Assembly: GCF_009184635.1 (NCBI RefSeq)
Contig: NZ_WELI01000002.1
Coordinates: 558,001 to 622,000, forward strand
Origin: Rudanella paleaurantiibacter
GTDB lineage: Bacteria > Bacteroidota > Bacteroidia > Cytophagales > Spirosomataceae
DNA: 64,000 bases
Reading direction: 5' to 3'
Part shown: piece by piece, positions 25,791-35,803 of the stretch
How the letters are laid out: each line of letters begins with the position of its first letter
How positions within the stretch are numbered: position 1 is the stretch's first letter
Made by a program: the position numbers and the translations under genes
Notes under the pieces: model-generated
Database searches by the model: none
What the model saw: the letters and a program-made list of their open reading frames with translations, nothing else
Told to the model about the DNA's origin: nothing

Positions 25791-27047
25791 TCAGGCGTGC
25801 TCGCGCTCCCGAACTACTGTAGCTTGCTGCCGTCCAAGGCGACTAAAAATGGTCAGCAGAAGGAGCAGCAACCCAATTGGCACCAACGAGAAGTAAAACG
25901 CCGTTTGTCCGCCGTACGCATCAAACACCCGACCCGTGATAATTGAACCCGTGGTGCCGCCCAAAGCTGAGAACACCACAATCAGACCCGCCATAGGCCC
26001 GTGCTGGTGCAGAGGCAAACTACTCAGAATAGCCGAGTTGATGGCCGGGTAAATAGGGGCAATAAACAAGCCAATGAGCGGGAAGACAAAGGCCGCCAAC
26101 GGGGCATCGGCCCAGCCCGTTACGACCTGGCCACCCGCCGAACTCGCCAGGGGCAAGGCCAGCAGCACCAGCCCGGCCGATACCACCAGACAAATCATCA
26201 GCAACCAATACCACGATACCTTGCGCAGAATGAACCCCGCCAGAAACCGCCCAATGGCCGTTGAGGCCGCCAGAATACTCGCCATCTGAATACTGAGCGA
26301 GGTGGGCAGGTTTAGAATTTTGCTGTTGAACGTGGGCAACCAGCTCATAATGCCCTGCTCCATGAGCACATACACAAACGCACAGGCCACAAACACGAGT
26401 ACCACAGGCCGGGCTACCAGCCGGAGCATATCGCCCAGGTCGTCGGTTAGCGGGCGGGCCGCGCCCGAAGCCACCTTCGACTCATCGAGCGGGGTAGCCA
26501 GCAACAGCACAAACGCCAGCGCCGATACCCCCGCCAGCACATAATAGACCGAGAGCCAGGCCGTCGATTGCAGGTTCTGATCATCGACAAAGGCACTGAA
26601 CAGAAAATACCCCGACAGCACCCCGATCATAAAAAACGACTCCAGAAAATTCATAAAACTCGCGTGTTCGTCGGTGGAGGGGCTGATCAGGCCAATGGTC
26701 GCAAACACCGATACCTTGATCAGCGCAAAACTGGCCCCGACGGCCGCAAACAGCAGTTTGGTGGTCCAGAACGCCGGTAACAACGGCATCAGCAAACAGG
26801 CCACCGTCACAATGCCCAGTGCTGTGAGCATGGCCCGCCGGTAGCCGATCCGAACACTGTACGAAGCCACCCCAAACGACACCACTGCAATGCTCAGGTC
26901 TTTGAAGGCTTCGAGCACACTGGCCGACGTGGCCGATACACCGTAATTGTTCTGAACCTGGAGAATCACCGTGCCAACGCTATTGAGCAGGATGGCAAAC
27001 ACGAAGTAATTGAGAATGAGCGAAAGTTTAACACGCCAGATAGCCAT
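25791..27047 (-). CDS. Major facilitator superfamily transporter
   Basis: 418 residues with 12 predicted membrane helices in two halves. Conserved loop with RRAMLTALGIVTVACLLMPLL and the inter-domain stretch PLDESKVASGAARPLTDDLGD are visible; second half carries GRFLAGFILRKVSWYWLLMICLV and ALGGTTGSIITGRVFDAYGG. The family includes sugar (FucP-like) and drug transporters. Divergent from the trehalase gene over about 190 bp, so shared control with sugar breakdown is possible. Substrate unknown. Confidence 0.9.
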   Translation of the reverse strand: MAIWRVKLSLILNYFVFAILLNSVGTVILQVQNNYGVSATSASVLEAFKDLSIAVVSFGVASYSVRIGYRRAMLTALGIVTVACLLMPLLPAFWTTKLLFAAVGASFALIKVSVFATIGLISPSTDEHASFMNFLESFFMIGVLSGYFLFSAFVDDQNLQSTAWLSVYYVLAGVSALAFVLLLATPLDESKVASGAARPLTDDLGDMLRLVARPVVLVFVACAFVYVLMEQGIMSWLPTFNSKILNLPTSLSIQMASILAASTAIGRFLAGFILRKVSWYWLLMICLVVSAGLVLLALPLASSAGGQVVTGWADAPLAAFVFPLIGLFIAPIYPAINSAILSSLPLHQHGPMAGLIVVFSALGGTTGSIITGRVFDAYGGQTAFYFSLVPIGLLLLLLTIFSRLGRQQATVVREREHA

Positions 27048-27240
27048 GAAGTAAGTGGGTAAAGTAACGGTACGTGGGTACTTCTACGGGCCTGTTTGGC
27101 CCTTCTTTAACCTGCGAATTAGCGAATAAATCTAAAATTGTGCGTTGTTTGTACCCGTAGAACCCGTTAAACTTGGATTAACCCATCCGAACGCTACAGC
27201 CACAGCGTTTTGTAGCTGTGACCCCACTTCTATTGTACCC

Positions 27241-28779
27241 ATGATGCAAGTGCTTGCCCTCTCGCCCGATCAGTTGCTTGGCCGTCTTTTTGTGGATGTG
27301 CAGCTGGGTCGGGTCTTCTCCGATTCCAAAACATTTGTCGATTGTACGCCCAAACTCGACCCTGCCGAGATTGTAGCCCGGTACGAAGCCCAGAAAGATG
27401 CACCCGGCTTCGACCTGCACGCTTTCGTATTCGAGCATTTTAATACGCCCAAACCGGTAGCCGCCGATTTTATCAGCGACACGTCGCTGACAACCACCGA
27501 GCATATTAACCGGCTTTGGGACCGCCTGACACGCCCCGCCGACACGCCCGTGCCCCACAGTTCGCGGGTGCCCCTGCCCCACCCATATGTGGTGCCCGGT
27601 GGGCGATTTCGGGAGATTTTTTACTGGGATAGCTACTTTACCATGCTGGGGCTCCGCGAGGCCGGCCGCACCGACCTCATCCGCAGTATGGTCGACAACT
27701 TTGCCTACCTCATCGACCAGTTCGGCTTTATTCCGAACGGCAACCGGACCTACTTCCTCAGCCGGTCGCAGCCGCCCTATTTTGCCCTGATGGTGGGTCT
27801 GCTGGCCGACATGGAAGGAACGGATGCTCTGCTCCGCTACCTACCCCAGTTACAGAAAGAATACGATTTCTGGACCAAGGGCGAAGATGACCTCTCAGAC
27901 GCTCATCCGCGCGCCCGGCGGGTGGTGCAACTCCCCGATGGCCTGCCCCTCAACCGATATTGGGATAACACACCCACGCCCCGGCCTGAGGCTTACCGAC
28001 AGGAGATTGAACTCAACGAACAGGCCGAACAGACGGGCGTTGCATCGACAGTACTGTACAATCACATCCGGGCTGCTTGTGAGTCGGGCTGGGATTTCAG
28101 CAGCCGCTGGTGTACCGACGCGCATACTCTGGCTACCATCCACACCGCCGATCTGATTCCTGTAGACCTTAACTGCCTGCTTTATTCGCTGGAAGCCATC
28201 TTGTCGGAAGCCTACGCCCACAACGGCGACCATGCCCACGCGGCCCTGTTTGAGCAGTTAGCTGCCGACCGCCATGCCTTAATTGAGCGTACGTTCTGGA
28301 ACGCCGAAACCGGTTTCTTCCACGATTACGATGCGGTGCAGGCCACCCAAACCCCCGCCCTGACGCTGGCGGGCGTGTTTCCGCTTTTCTTTAACCTGGC
28401 CACGCCCGAACAGGCCGCCCACGTGCATGACCGCCTGAAAGAAGATTTTTTGCAGACGGGTGGCTGGGTAACTACCCTTAACCACTCAGGGCAACAGTGG
28501 GACTGGCCCAACGGCTGGGCTCCGCTGCAGTGGATTGTGTATAAAGGCCTGATGAACTACGGCTTTACCGAAACCGCGCAGCTTGGCCGCAACCGCTGGC
28601 TGGCCCTCAACGATAAAGTGTTTAAGGCGACCGGCAAGATGATGGAAAAATACAATGTGGTTGATGCCGCCCTGACCACGGGCGGGGGCGAGTACCCCAA
28701 TCAGGACGGCTTCGGGTGGACCAACGGCGTGTACCTGGCCATGGATGCCGAGCGCCGGACCGAACTACCTGAATCTTAG
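27241..28779 (+). CDS. treF: Trehalase (GH37)
   Basis: Hydrolyses trehalose to two glucose units. 512 residues from ATG 27241; the frame opens 96 bases earlier but the family sequence starts at MMQVLALSPDQLLG. Both GH37 signatures are present: PGGRFREIFYWDSYFTMLGL and QWDWPNGWAPLQWI, plus the Asp/Glu acid region around SGWDFSSRW and GEYPNQDGFGWTNGV. No signal peptide, pointing to a cytoplasmic TreF type. The 3' end overlaps the convergent methyltransferase gene by 4 bp. Confidence 0.95.
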   Translation: MMQVLALSPDQLLGRLFVDVQLGRVFSDSKTFVDCTPKLDPAEIVARYEAQKDAPGFDLHAFVFEHFNTPKPVAADFISDTSLTTTEHINRLWDRLTRPADTPVPHSSRVPLPHPYVVPGGRFREIFYWDSYFTMLGLREAGRTDLIRSMVDNFAYLIDQFGFIPNGNRTYFLSRSQPPYFALMVGLLADMEGTDALLRYLPQLQKEYDFWTKGEDDLSDAHPRARRVVQLPDGLPLNRYWDNTPTPRPEAYRQEIELNEQAEQTGVASTVLYNHIRAACESGWDFSSRWCTDAHTLATIHTADLIPVDLNCLLYSLEAILSEAYAHNGDHAHAALFEQLAADRHALIERTFWNAETGFFHDYDAVQATQTPALTLAGVFPLFFNLATPEQAAHVHDRLKEDFLQTGGWVTTLNHSGQQWDWPNGWAPLQWIVYKGLMNYGFTETAQLGRNRWLALNDKVFKATGKMMEKYNVVDAALTTGGGEYPNQDGFGWTNGVYLAMDAERRTELPES

Positions 28780-29348
28780 GCCGTCAGCTCAACCCAGACC
28801 TCACTGCCCAGCCGGGGTTTTACCGACAACAAACAGGGCTCCAGACGTACCGCACCAAAATTCGGCTCGAATAAGGTGCGGTACTCCGCCACCGAACCAC
28901 CAAAGGGTGGCCCTTCAAACGGAAACGTGGTGGCAAACAGAACACCCGCTACCCGCCCACCCGGTTTCAACAAGGTACGCATGTGCTGGGCATAGGCTTC
29001 CCGCAAGGTTGGGTCGAGAGCGCAGAAAAACGTTTGCTCCAGAATGAGGTCATACTGCCCCTGATGGTCGAAAAAGTTACCAACAAGGGTCGTCAGGCCG
29101 GGGGCTGTACCCACGCGCTCACGCAGGCGGTCGATAGCGAGCGGGGCCAGATCAATCACGGTCACATCGGTAAAGCCCTGTTGCAGCAAGTAGTCGACCT
29201 CATACCCTGAGCCCGCCCCCGGAATCAGGATAGCCGCCTGCTTGTCGGTCACGGCATCGATAATGACTTTGAGTGGGGGCGAAAGCTGCCCCAGGTCCCA
29301 GCCCGTCCGGCCGTCGGCATACCGGGTATTCCAATACGTAGCATCCAT
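28776..29348 (-). CDS. TPMT-family class I SAM methyltransferase
   Basis: 190 residues from ATG 29348 (MDATYWNTRYADGRTGWDLGQLSPPL). SAM motif I is ILIPGAGSGYEVDYLLQQGF, followed by VTVIDLAPLAIDRLRERVG and YDLILEQTFFCALDPTLREAYAQHM. This pattern is that of thiopurine S-methyltransferase-like enzymes, whose natural substrates in bacteria include selenium/tellurium compounds and halides. Upstream of it, a hairpin with T-run belongs to the end of the sucB unit. Convergent with treF. Confidence 0.92.
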   Translation of the reverse strand: MDATYWNTRYADGRTGWDLGQLSPPLKVIIDAVTDKQAAILIPGAGSGYEVDYLLQQGFTDVTVIDLAPLAIDRLRERVGTAPGLTTLVGNFFDHQGQYDLILEQTFFCALDPTLREAYAQHMRTLLKPGGRVAGVLFATTFPFEGPPFGGSVAEYRTLFEPNFGAVRLEPCLLSVKPRLGSEVWVELTA

Positions 29349-29360
29349 TCGTTTACCCAA

Positions 29361-29411
29361 AAAAGCCGCACCGAGCCGCACAAAGGGTAGTCCTCAGCGC
29401 GGCTCGGTGCG
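29361..29411 (-). terminator. Rho-independent terminator of sucAB
   Basis: Perfect 12-bp stem GCACCGAGCCGC / GCGGCTCGGTGC (29368-29379 and 29399-29410). Read on the minus strand it is followed by GGCTTTTTTGG. It lies 26 bases after the sucB stop. Confidence 0.88.
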
Positions 29412-29436
29412 TTATTGAATTAAGCTCGTCTATTTA

Positions 29437-31035
29437 TTACACATCAAGCAGCAGGCGGGTCGGATCTTCGAGCAGTTGCTTGATCCGTACCAGGAAGCTC
29501 ACCGACTCTTTTCCGTCGATAATGCGGTGATCGTAGCTTAGGGCCACATACATGATTGGCCGCACCACAATTTCGCCGTTCTGCACTACCGGGCGCTCCA
29601 CAATGTTGTGCATACCCAAAATAGCCGACTGGGGCGCGTTGATAATCGGCGTCGACAGCATCGACCCGAAGATACCCCCGTTTGTGATCGTAAACGTACC
29701 ACCCTGCATCTGCTCGATGGTCAGTTTGTTGTCGCGGGCCAGACCGGCTAACCGCACAATCTCTTTCTCGATCTCATGGAACGTCATTTGTTCAGCGTTC
29801 CGAATCACCGGAACCACCAAACCCCGCTCCGACGATACCGCGATTGAAATGTCGCAGAAGTCGTTGAACACAATCTGATCGCCGTCGATCATGGCGTTCA
29901 CAGCCGGGAACTCTTTCAGGGCTACACAGACTGCTTTCGTGAAGAACGACATGAAGCCAAGGCCCACCCCGTGTTTCTCCTTGAACTTGTCTTTGTACTT
30001 GCCGCGCATGTCCATGATCGGCTTCATGTCAACCTCGTTGAAGGTTGTCAGCATAGCCGTTTCATTTTTCACGGCCACCAACCGGCGGGCAATGGTCCGG
30101 CGCAGCGACGTCATTTTTTCGCGACGCTGGTTGCGGCTACCCGGTGCAGCAACCGGTGCCGGTGCCGGGGCACTCGCGGCTGGCTTGGGCGCGGGAGCAG
30201 CTGGGGCTGGTTGAGCGGCAGGCTGAGCCTTTTGGGCGTTCATGGCGTCTTCTTTAGTAATACGGCCACCCACACCAGTACCGGTCACGGCGGTCGCTTC
30301 TACGCCTTTTTCAGCCAGAATTTTGGCCGCAGCCGGTGAGGCATGATGCGCGGCATATCCCGTTTGGCCGTTGGCGTCGGCGGGGGTAGCTGCGGGCTGA
30401 GCCGCGGGGGCCGGGGCACTAGGTGCCGGAGCCGCCGAAGCCGCAGCCGTACCGGTTTCGATCCGGGCAATGAGGCCACCAATGGGCAGTGTCTCGCCAG
30501 CCTGTGCCACAATCCGAAGGGTTCCGGCCGCTTCGGCGGGCAGTTCAAACGTAGCTTTGTCGGATTCGAGTTCGCAGAGCACCTCATCGAGCGCTACCAC
30601 ATCGCCGTCTTTCTTCGACCATGACGCAATGGTTACCTCCGTAATCGACTCACCTACGGCCGGTACTTTCATTTCAATCACCTGGCTACCGCTTGCCGCT
30701 GGTGCAGGTGCTTCAGGAGCCGGTGCAGCAGTAGGCTGCGGGGCAGGAGCCTGGGCCTTGGGGGCTTCAGGAGCCGGTGCAGGGGCCGGGGCCGATGCAC
30801 CAACAGGCTCAATGGTACAGATAACAGCACCAATCGGCAGGGTGTCGCCAGCTTGGGCCAGAATATGGAGTACGCCTTCGGTTTCGGCCGGTAGTTCAAA
30901 CGACGCTTTGTCTGAATCGAGCGTACAGAGCACGTCGTCCACCTTTACGGTATCGCCTTCTTTTTTCAACCATTCGCCCACCGTTACTTCGGTGATCGAC
31001 TCGCCTACTGCGGGTACTTTTATTTCAACAGCCAT
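29437..31035 (-). CDS. sucB: 2-oxoglutarate dehydrogenase E2 (dihydrolipoamide succinyltransferase), two lipoyl domains
   Basis: 532 residues. Two lipoyl domains, each with the attachment lysine in a DK(A)-type turn: [13 protein letters not shown] (around residue 43) and [13 protein letters not shown] (around residue 160). They are linked by Ala/Pro-rich segments. An E3-binding domain follows ([35 protein letters not shown]), then the catalytic domain with active-site [13 protein letters not shown]. Transfers the succinyl group in the TCA cycle. Most SucB proteins have one lipoyl domain. It follows sucA with a 114-bp gap containing a hairpin element. Confidence 0.95.
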   Translation of the reverse strand: MAVEIKVPAVGESITEVTVGEWLKKEGDTVKVDDVLCTLDSDKASFELPAETEGVLHILAQAGDTLPIGAVICTIEPVGASAPAPAPAPEAPKAQAPAPQPTAAPAPEAPAPAASGSQVIEMKVPAVGESITEVTIASWSKKDGDVVALDEVLCELESDKATFELPAEAAGTLRIVAQAGETLPIGGLIARIETGTAAASAAPAPSAPAPAAQPAATPADANGQTGYAAHHASPAAAKILAEKGVEATAVTGTGVGGRITKEDAMNAQKAQPAAQPAPAAPAPKPAASAPAPAPVAAPGSRNQRREKMTSLRRTIARRLVAVKNETAMLTTFNEVDMKPIMDMRGKYKDKFKEKHGVGLGFMSFFTKAVCVALKEFPAVNAMIDGDQIVFNDFCDISIAVSSERGLVVPVIRNAEQMTFHEIEKEIVRLAGLARDNKLTIEQMQGGTFTITNGGIFGSMLSTPIINAPQSAILGMHNIVERPVVQNGEIVVRPIMYVALSYDHRIIDGKESVSFLVRIKQLLEDPTRLLLDV

Positions 31036-31039
31036 TTTT

Positions 31040-31146
31040 GTGAGTTTTCAGTTTAGAGTTTTCAGTTTTCAGTTCAGAGCTGGAGCGAGTCAGATAAACG
31101 CACTCCCATCACCGTAAACTGAAAACTGAAAACTGAAAACTTTTTA
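31040..31146. repeat. Word-repeat hairpin P5 (TTTTCAG type)
   Basis: Located between sucA and sucB. Left arm AGTTTTCAGTTTAGAGTTTTC and following TTTCAG words (31043-31079) pair with the right arm of GAAAACT words (31114-31146); stem around 25 bp with mismatches. It lies inside a presumed operon, so it may influence processing between the two genes. Confidence 0.75.
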
Positions 31147-31148
31147 AA

Positions 31149-33926
31149 TTATTCAAATGCTTTTGCTACGATCGCAGCTTGTTCCTGCGTATGGTTTTTG
31201 GCGAAGCCGGTAGCGGGCGATGCAGCCGCCGGGCGCGACACGGGGCGTAACCGCACCTCGGGCATTTCGCGCAGCAGGTACGTATAGTAACCCATGTTGA
31301 GGGGTTCTTCCTGTACCCACACCAGATCCGCTTTCTTGTACTGTGCCAACACCGCGTCGATCTGCTTTTGTGGCAGCGGGTGCAGCTGCTCCAGCCGCAC
31401 AATGGCGACGTCGGTACGGCCTTCGGCCTGCTGCTTCTCCAGCAGTTCGTAGTAAATCTTGCCGGTGCAAAGCAGCACGCGCTTCACCTTTTTCGGGTCA
31501 GCGTATGGGTCGCCCAGCACCTCCTGGAACCGACCTTTGGTCAGGTCTTCGAGGGGCGAGATTACCTGCGGATGGCGTAGCAATGACTTCGGCGACATCA
31601 CCACCAGTGGCTTACGGAACGGCCATGCCAACTGACGACGCAGCATGTGGAACAGGTTGGCGGGCGTAGTTACGTTACAAACCACCATGTTGTACTGTGC
31701 CGAAAGTTGAAGGTAACGCTCAGGCCGGGCGTTTGAGTGCTCGGGGCCCTGACCTTCGTAGCCGTGCGGCAACAGCATCACCACGCCGTTCTGAATGCCC
31801 CACTTCGACTCACCAGCTGCAATAAACTGGTCGATCATGGTTTGGGCACCGTTGGCAAAATCGCCAAACTGAGCCTCCCAGATCACCAGCGCGTGCGGGG
31901 TGGCCATGGCGTATCCGTACTCAAAACCCAGTACGCCGTATTCCGACAGGAGCGAGTTGTAAATCTGCATTTTGGCCGTACCCTCGCCCGCAATATGGTC
32001 GAGTGAGTAGTACAGACCGTTGTTTTCCGAATCGTGCAGCACAGCATGACGGTGCGAGAACGTGCCCCGCTGTACATCCTGCCCACTCAAACGAACCACT
32101 TTGCCTTCGCTCAGGATAGAGCCATAAGCGAGCAATTCGGCCGTACCCCAGTTTACCTGCTTCGACTCGGTCAGCATCTGCTTGCGGTCGCGCAGGAGTT
32201 TGTCAATTTGCTTCAGCGGCTTGAAGTTGTCGGGCACCGTGTACAGAGCCTGACCCACACGTTCGAGCGTTTCGAGCGATACACCTGTTTCCGGCGACTG
32301 ATCGAAATCTTCGGGCTGTGAAGTCCGCAGTTCGGCCCATTGCTGATCGAGCCGGAGGGGCTTGTATGGAATTTCGGCTTTCTGCTTCACGCGGTCGAGC
32401 CGTTCCTGCAACAGTTTCTTGAACTCGGCGTCCATGTTAGCCGCCAGCTGCGCATCTACCTCGCTCCGCTCTACCAACTGCTTGTTGTAGATGTCGCGGG
32501 GGTTGGCGTGCTTGTCGATTACGGCATACATGGTCGGCTGCGTAAACTTCGGCTCGTCCGACTCGTTGTGGCCGTAACGCCGGTAGCACACCATGTCGAT
32601 AAACACGTCGCGCTTAAACATTTCGCGGAACTCAACGGCCAGTTTGGCGCAGAAGAACACCGCTTCGGGATCGTCGCCGTTCACGTGGAAGATCGGGGCG
32701 TCGATGATTTTGGCCACGTCGGAGCAATAGATCGACGAGCGGGCGTCGTCGAAGTCGGTGGTAAAGCCCACCTGGTTATTGATCACAAAATGCACCGTAC
32801 CGCCGGTTTGGTAGCCGGGCAGTTTGGCCATTTGCGTCACCTCATACACAATACCCTGACCCGCTACGGCAGCATCGCCGTGAATCAGGATTGGCATGAT
32901 CTTCGTAAAATCGCCTTTGTACTCTTCGTCGGCCTGCGCGCGGGTGAACCCCTCTACTACCGGGTTTACGGCTTCGAGGTGCGACGGGTTAGGAGCTAGT
33001 TTCACGTTGATGCGCTTACCCGCGGGCGTCTCGGTCAGGCTGGCATAGCCGAGGTGATACTTCACGTCTCCATCGCCATGAATACCGCTGGGCACGTTTC
33101 CTTCGAATCCGTCGAAAATACTTTCGTACGATTTACCCAGGATGTTAGCCAGCACATTGAGTCGGCCCCGGTGTGCCATCCCGATCATTACCTCCTCAAC
33201 GCCCATGTCGGCCGCCTTGTTGATAATGGCATCGAGGGCCGGAATGGTGGTTTCCCCTCCTTCGAGCGAGAACCGCTTCTGACCCAAAAACTTGGTATGC
33301 AGGAAGTTTTCGAAAACGGTGGCTTCGTTGAGCTTTTCCAGAATCCGAGTTTTCTCCTGAATCGTCGGATCAAACACCAGCGCTTCTTTCTCAATCTTGT
33401 TGCGCAGCCAGTTTTTCACATCGATCTCGCGGATGTACATGTACTCGAAACCGATCCGGCCCGCGTAGATTTTCTCCAGCGAAGCCATAATGTCGCGCAG
33501 GGTAGCGGGGCCAATGCCCAGCAGGTTACCTGCTTCGAATACCGTATCGAGATCGGCGTCTGAGAGCGCGTAGTCCGAGAGTTCGAGCCGGGGGTTGCGG
33601 TCTTTGCGCGACCGGATGGGGTTGGTCTGTGCCAGCAGGTGCCCCCGTGAGCGGTAGGCTTTGATCAGGCTGGCAACCGATACTTCTTTTTCACTGTGCC
33701 GGGCATCAACGGGGGTCTTGGTCTGACCGTTGGTAGCTACCGGCGTAGTTTCCTTGTTTCCATTGGCGGCTTTTCCGCCATTTTCGCCATAGGTGAGCGA
33801 AAAATCAAAGCCTTCAAAGAACTTCTGCCAGCTTGCGTCAACCGAATTAGGATCTTGTTTGTACGCCTGGTACAACTGGTCAACGTAGGCTGCGTCTGAG
33901 TTGGCTATATACGAATAGTTATCCAT
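31149..33926 (-). CDS. sucA: 2-oxoglutarate dehydrogenase E1 component
   Basis: Thiamine-diphosphate enzyme that decarboxylates 2-oxoglutarate in the TCA cycle. 925 residues from ATG 33926 (MDNYSYIANSDAAYVDQLYQ); the frame opens 30 bases earlier. Recognised landmarks: SVASLIKAYRSRGHLLAQTNPI, SLEGGETTIPALDAIINKAADMGVEEVMIGMAHRGRLNVL, the ThDP region HGDAAVAGQGIVYEV and the second-half pyrimidine-binding EAQFGDFANGAQTMIDQFI. Followed by sucB on the same strand. Confidence 0.97.
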   Translation of the reverse strand: MDNYSYIANSDAAYVDQLYQAYKQDPNSVDASWQKFFEGFDFSLTYGENGGKAANGNKETTPVATNGQTKTPVDARHSEKEVSVASLIKAYRSRGHLLAQTNPIRSRKDRNPRLELSDYALSDADLDTVFEAGNLLGIGPATLRDIMASLEKIYAGRIGFEYMYIREIDVKNWLRNKIEKEALVFDPTIQEKTRILEKLNEATVFENFLHTKFLGQKRFSLEGGETTIPALDAIINKAADMGVEEVMIGMAHRGRLNVLANILGKSYESIFDGFEGNVPSGIHGDGDVKYHLGYASLTETPAGKRINVKLAPNPSHLEAVNPVVEGFTRAQADEEYKGDFTKIMPILIHGDAAVAGQGIVYEVTQMAKLPGYQTGGTVHFVINNQVGFTTDFDDARSSIYCSDVAKIIDAPIFHVNGDDPEAVFFCAKLAVEFREMFKRDVFIDMVCYRRYGHNESDEPKFTQPTMYAVIDKHANPRDIYNKQLVERSEVDAQLAANMDAEFKKLLQERLDRVKQKAEIPYKPLRLDQQWAELRTSQPEDFDQSPETGVSLETLERVGQALYTVPDNFKPLKQIDKLLRDRKQMLTESKQVNWGTAELLAYGSILSEGKVVRLSGQDVQRGTFSHRHAVLHDSENNGLYYSLDHIAGEGTAKMQIYNSLLSEYGVLGFEYGYAMATPHALVIWEAQFGDFANGAQTMIDQFIAAGESKWGIQNGVVMLLPHGYEGQGPEHSNARPERYLQLSAQYNMVVCNVTTPANLFHMLRRQLAWPFRKPLVVMSPKSLLRHPQVISPLEDLTKGRFQEVLGDPYADPKKVKRVLLCTGKIYYELLEKQQAEGRTDVAIVRLEQLHPLPQKQIDAVLAQYKKADLVWVQEEPLNMGYYTYLLREMPEVRLRPVSRPAAASPATGFAKNHTQEQAAIVAKAFE

Positions 33927-33953
33927 GAATGCGACGCTTCTGTATTTAAGGGG

Positions 33954-33989
33954 CAAAGGTACAGCTTACGCCCGAAAGTAAGCCGCAAA
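33954..33989 (-). promoter_or_regulatory. Predicted sucA promoter
   Basis: On the minus strand TTTG (33989-33986), a 24-base gap, then TACCTTTG (33961-33954) fit the Bacteroidota -33/-7 pattern. The -7 box ends 27 bases before the sucA ATG. Confidence 0.5.
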
Positions 33990-34216
33990 ATTTGGATTTT
34001 ATAGATTTCTTCACTAAGCAAGCTAACGGGTCTATCTGGCCAACAAAAACAGTTTACAATTGGTTACTGTATCTACTCTTTCTTAAATACGTGACAATTA
34101 AGCCTTTTTTAATTAAATTCATAGCCCACGTACGCACCATGCAGTGGTTGCAAACGTTTTTTATGCAGGCACATCAACCGTGAATCTCACGAGCTTTATC
34201 AACGTACTTCTCTCGT

Positions 34217-35674
34217 ATGACATTTAAACCAATGCGCTGGCGTCCGGCCCTGCTGTCGGTAGCCCTCGGGGCGACTCTGCTGAGCGCCTGTAAAGATCCG
34301 CAGGTAGATCCTACCACGCCGACAACCACGACCACCCCAACCAGCACCACGGGCGCCTTGACCGACCGGGAGGTGAACAACTGGGTGCTCGATTCGATGC
34401 GGATCTATTATTACTGGAACAACCGGATTCCGGCCACTCCGAATTTGAATCAGGCACCGGGTGACTTCTTCCAATCCATTCTCTACAGTTGGGACCGTAC
34501 TCTCCGGCCCGATGGCGATCGGTTCTCGTGGATTCAGCAAAGTGTTGATGAGTTGAAGAACTCGTTGCAGGGTATCGAAAAAACCACCGGCATGGAGTTC
34601 CGACTTTACCGCTGGCCCTCGGGGACTAACAATGTGATTGGGCAAGTAATTTTTGTCCAACTCAACTCACCGGCAGCCCGGGCGGGTGTAAAGCGTGGGG
34701 ATATTTTCTCGGGCATTAACGGGCAGGCATTGACAATAAGCAACTATCAGACACTGCTGTACACGGATGCCGCGAGCCAGGCATTTACGTTTGTGACCAT
34801 TACGGGCAACACCACCACAGCCAACCCACAAACACGGATGCTCGATCGGGTACAGCTTGCAGCAGACCCCGTTCATAAAGATAGCATACTTACTATTGGC
34901 ACACGGAAAATTGGCTACCTCGTTTACAACCAGTTTGTGACCGGCCCCAACGGTCCCTCCGACGCCACGTACGACAACAAAGTCGACAATGTGTTTGCCA
35001 AATTCAAAGCGCAGGGCGTCAACGAGTTGGTGCTCGACTTACGGTACAATCCGGGTGGTTATACCTCTTCGGCCCGCAACCTGGCGTCGTTGATTGGTAA
35101 AGGCATCAATACCAATGAGGTGTTTTACCGGCAGGAATACAATGCTGAACTGACGCGCGCTTTCGGAAGCACGCAGGTACGCTTCCTGAACAAACCACAG
35201 AACATTGGGGCCAACCTGACGCGTGTGTTTGTGTTGACAAGCGACCGCACAGCTTCAGCCAGCGAACTGATCATTAATGGCCTGAAGCCGTTTATGACCG
35301 TGCAGGTAGTGGGCGATACGACGTACGGGAAAAACGTGGCTTCTATTACGATTGAAGACCAACGCAAACCCCGCCGAATCAACTGGGGTATGCAGCCGAT
35401 CATTGCCAAGTCGTATAACAAACTGGGGCAATCCGATTATACGGCTGGTTTCGTACCCGATCAGGTGGCGTTTGAGCCTTTGGTACTGGCTCAATTTGGC
35501 GACATCAACAACGACCCGCTGCTGCGGGCAGCCATAGCCCGGATTACCGGCAGCAACCCAGGTGGCCGTGTAGCCTCGCCGGTTCAGACCCTGTTCAGTA
35601 TTGGCTCGTCGATTGACCGGAAAGCAGGCGGCAGCAATATGTTTATTGATAAACTACCCAGCCGCTTACAGTAA
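34217..35674 (+). CDS. S41 family peptidase, PDZ-containing lipoprotein
   Basis: 485 residues. Lipoprotein signal with lipobox LLSAC (Cys about residue 25), then a Thr-rich linker. N-terminal helical domain (LTDREVNNWVLDSMRIYYYWNNRIP), a PDZ segment (VIFVQLNSPAARAGVKRGDIFSGINGQ), and the C-terminal processing peptidase domain with catalytic Ser in TSDRTASASELIINGLKP and Lys in GDTTYGKNVASI. Usually anchored in the outer membrane in Bacteroidota. Substrate unknown. Ends at a strong convergent terminator. Confidence 0.94.
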   Translation: MTFKPMRWRPALLSVALGATLLSACKDPQVDPTTPTTTTTPTSTTGALTDREVNNWVLDSMRIYYYWNNRIPATPNLNQAPGDFFQSILYSWDRTLRPDGDRFSWIQQSVDELKNSLQGIEKTTGMEFRLYRWPSGTNNVIGQVIFVQLNSPAARAGVKRGDIFSGINGQALTISNYQTLLYTDAASQAFTFVTITGNTTTANPQTRMLDRVQLAADPVHKDSILTIGTRKIGYLVYNQFVTGPNGPSDATYDNKVDNVFAKFKAQGVNELVLDLRYNPGGYTSSARNLASLIGKGINTNEVFYRQEYNAELTRAFGSTQVRFLNKPQNIGANLTRVFVLTSDRTASASELIINGLKPFMTVQVVGDTTYGKNVASITIEDQRKPRRINWGMQPIIAKSYNKLGQSDYTAGFVPDQVAFEPLVLAQFGDINNDPLLRAAIARITGSNPGGRVASPVQTLFSIGSSIDRKAGGSNMFIDKLPSRLQ

Positions 35675-35680
35675 GTACGG

Positions 35681-35750
35681 GTTTATCGTTTTGGGTTTTG
35701 AGTTTTCGGTAACAATAAACCAAAAACGATAAACCAGAAACTCAAACCAG
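35681..35750. repeat. Word-repeat hairpin P6 (GGTTTATCG type)
   Basis: GGTTTATCGTTTTGGGTTT on the left pairs with AAACCAAAAACGATAAACC on the right (35716-35735), one mismatch. Further words of the same kind (GAGTTTTCGG, GAAACTCAAACC) flank it. Directly upstream of the terminator at 35746. Confidence 0.65.
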
Positions 35751-35792
35751 AAAAGGCAACTCCACGAACGGAGTTGCCTTTTCTGGTTTTGA
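35746..35792. terminator. Bidirectional Rho-independent terminator
   Basis: Stem CCAGAAAAGGCAACTCC / GGAGTTGCCTTTTCTGG, 17 bp perfect, with CACGAAC-type loop and a T-tract downstream. Between the convergent S41 and GGCT-like genes. Confidence 0.9.
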
Positions 35793-35803
35793 AAAAGCCG
35801 TTG

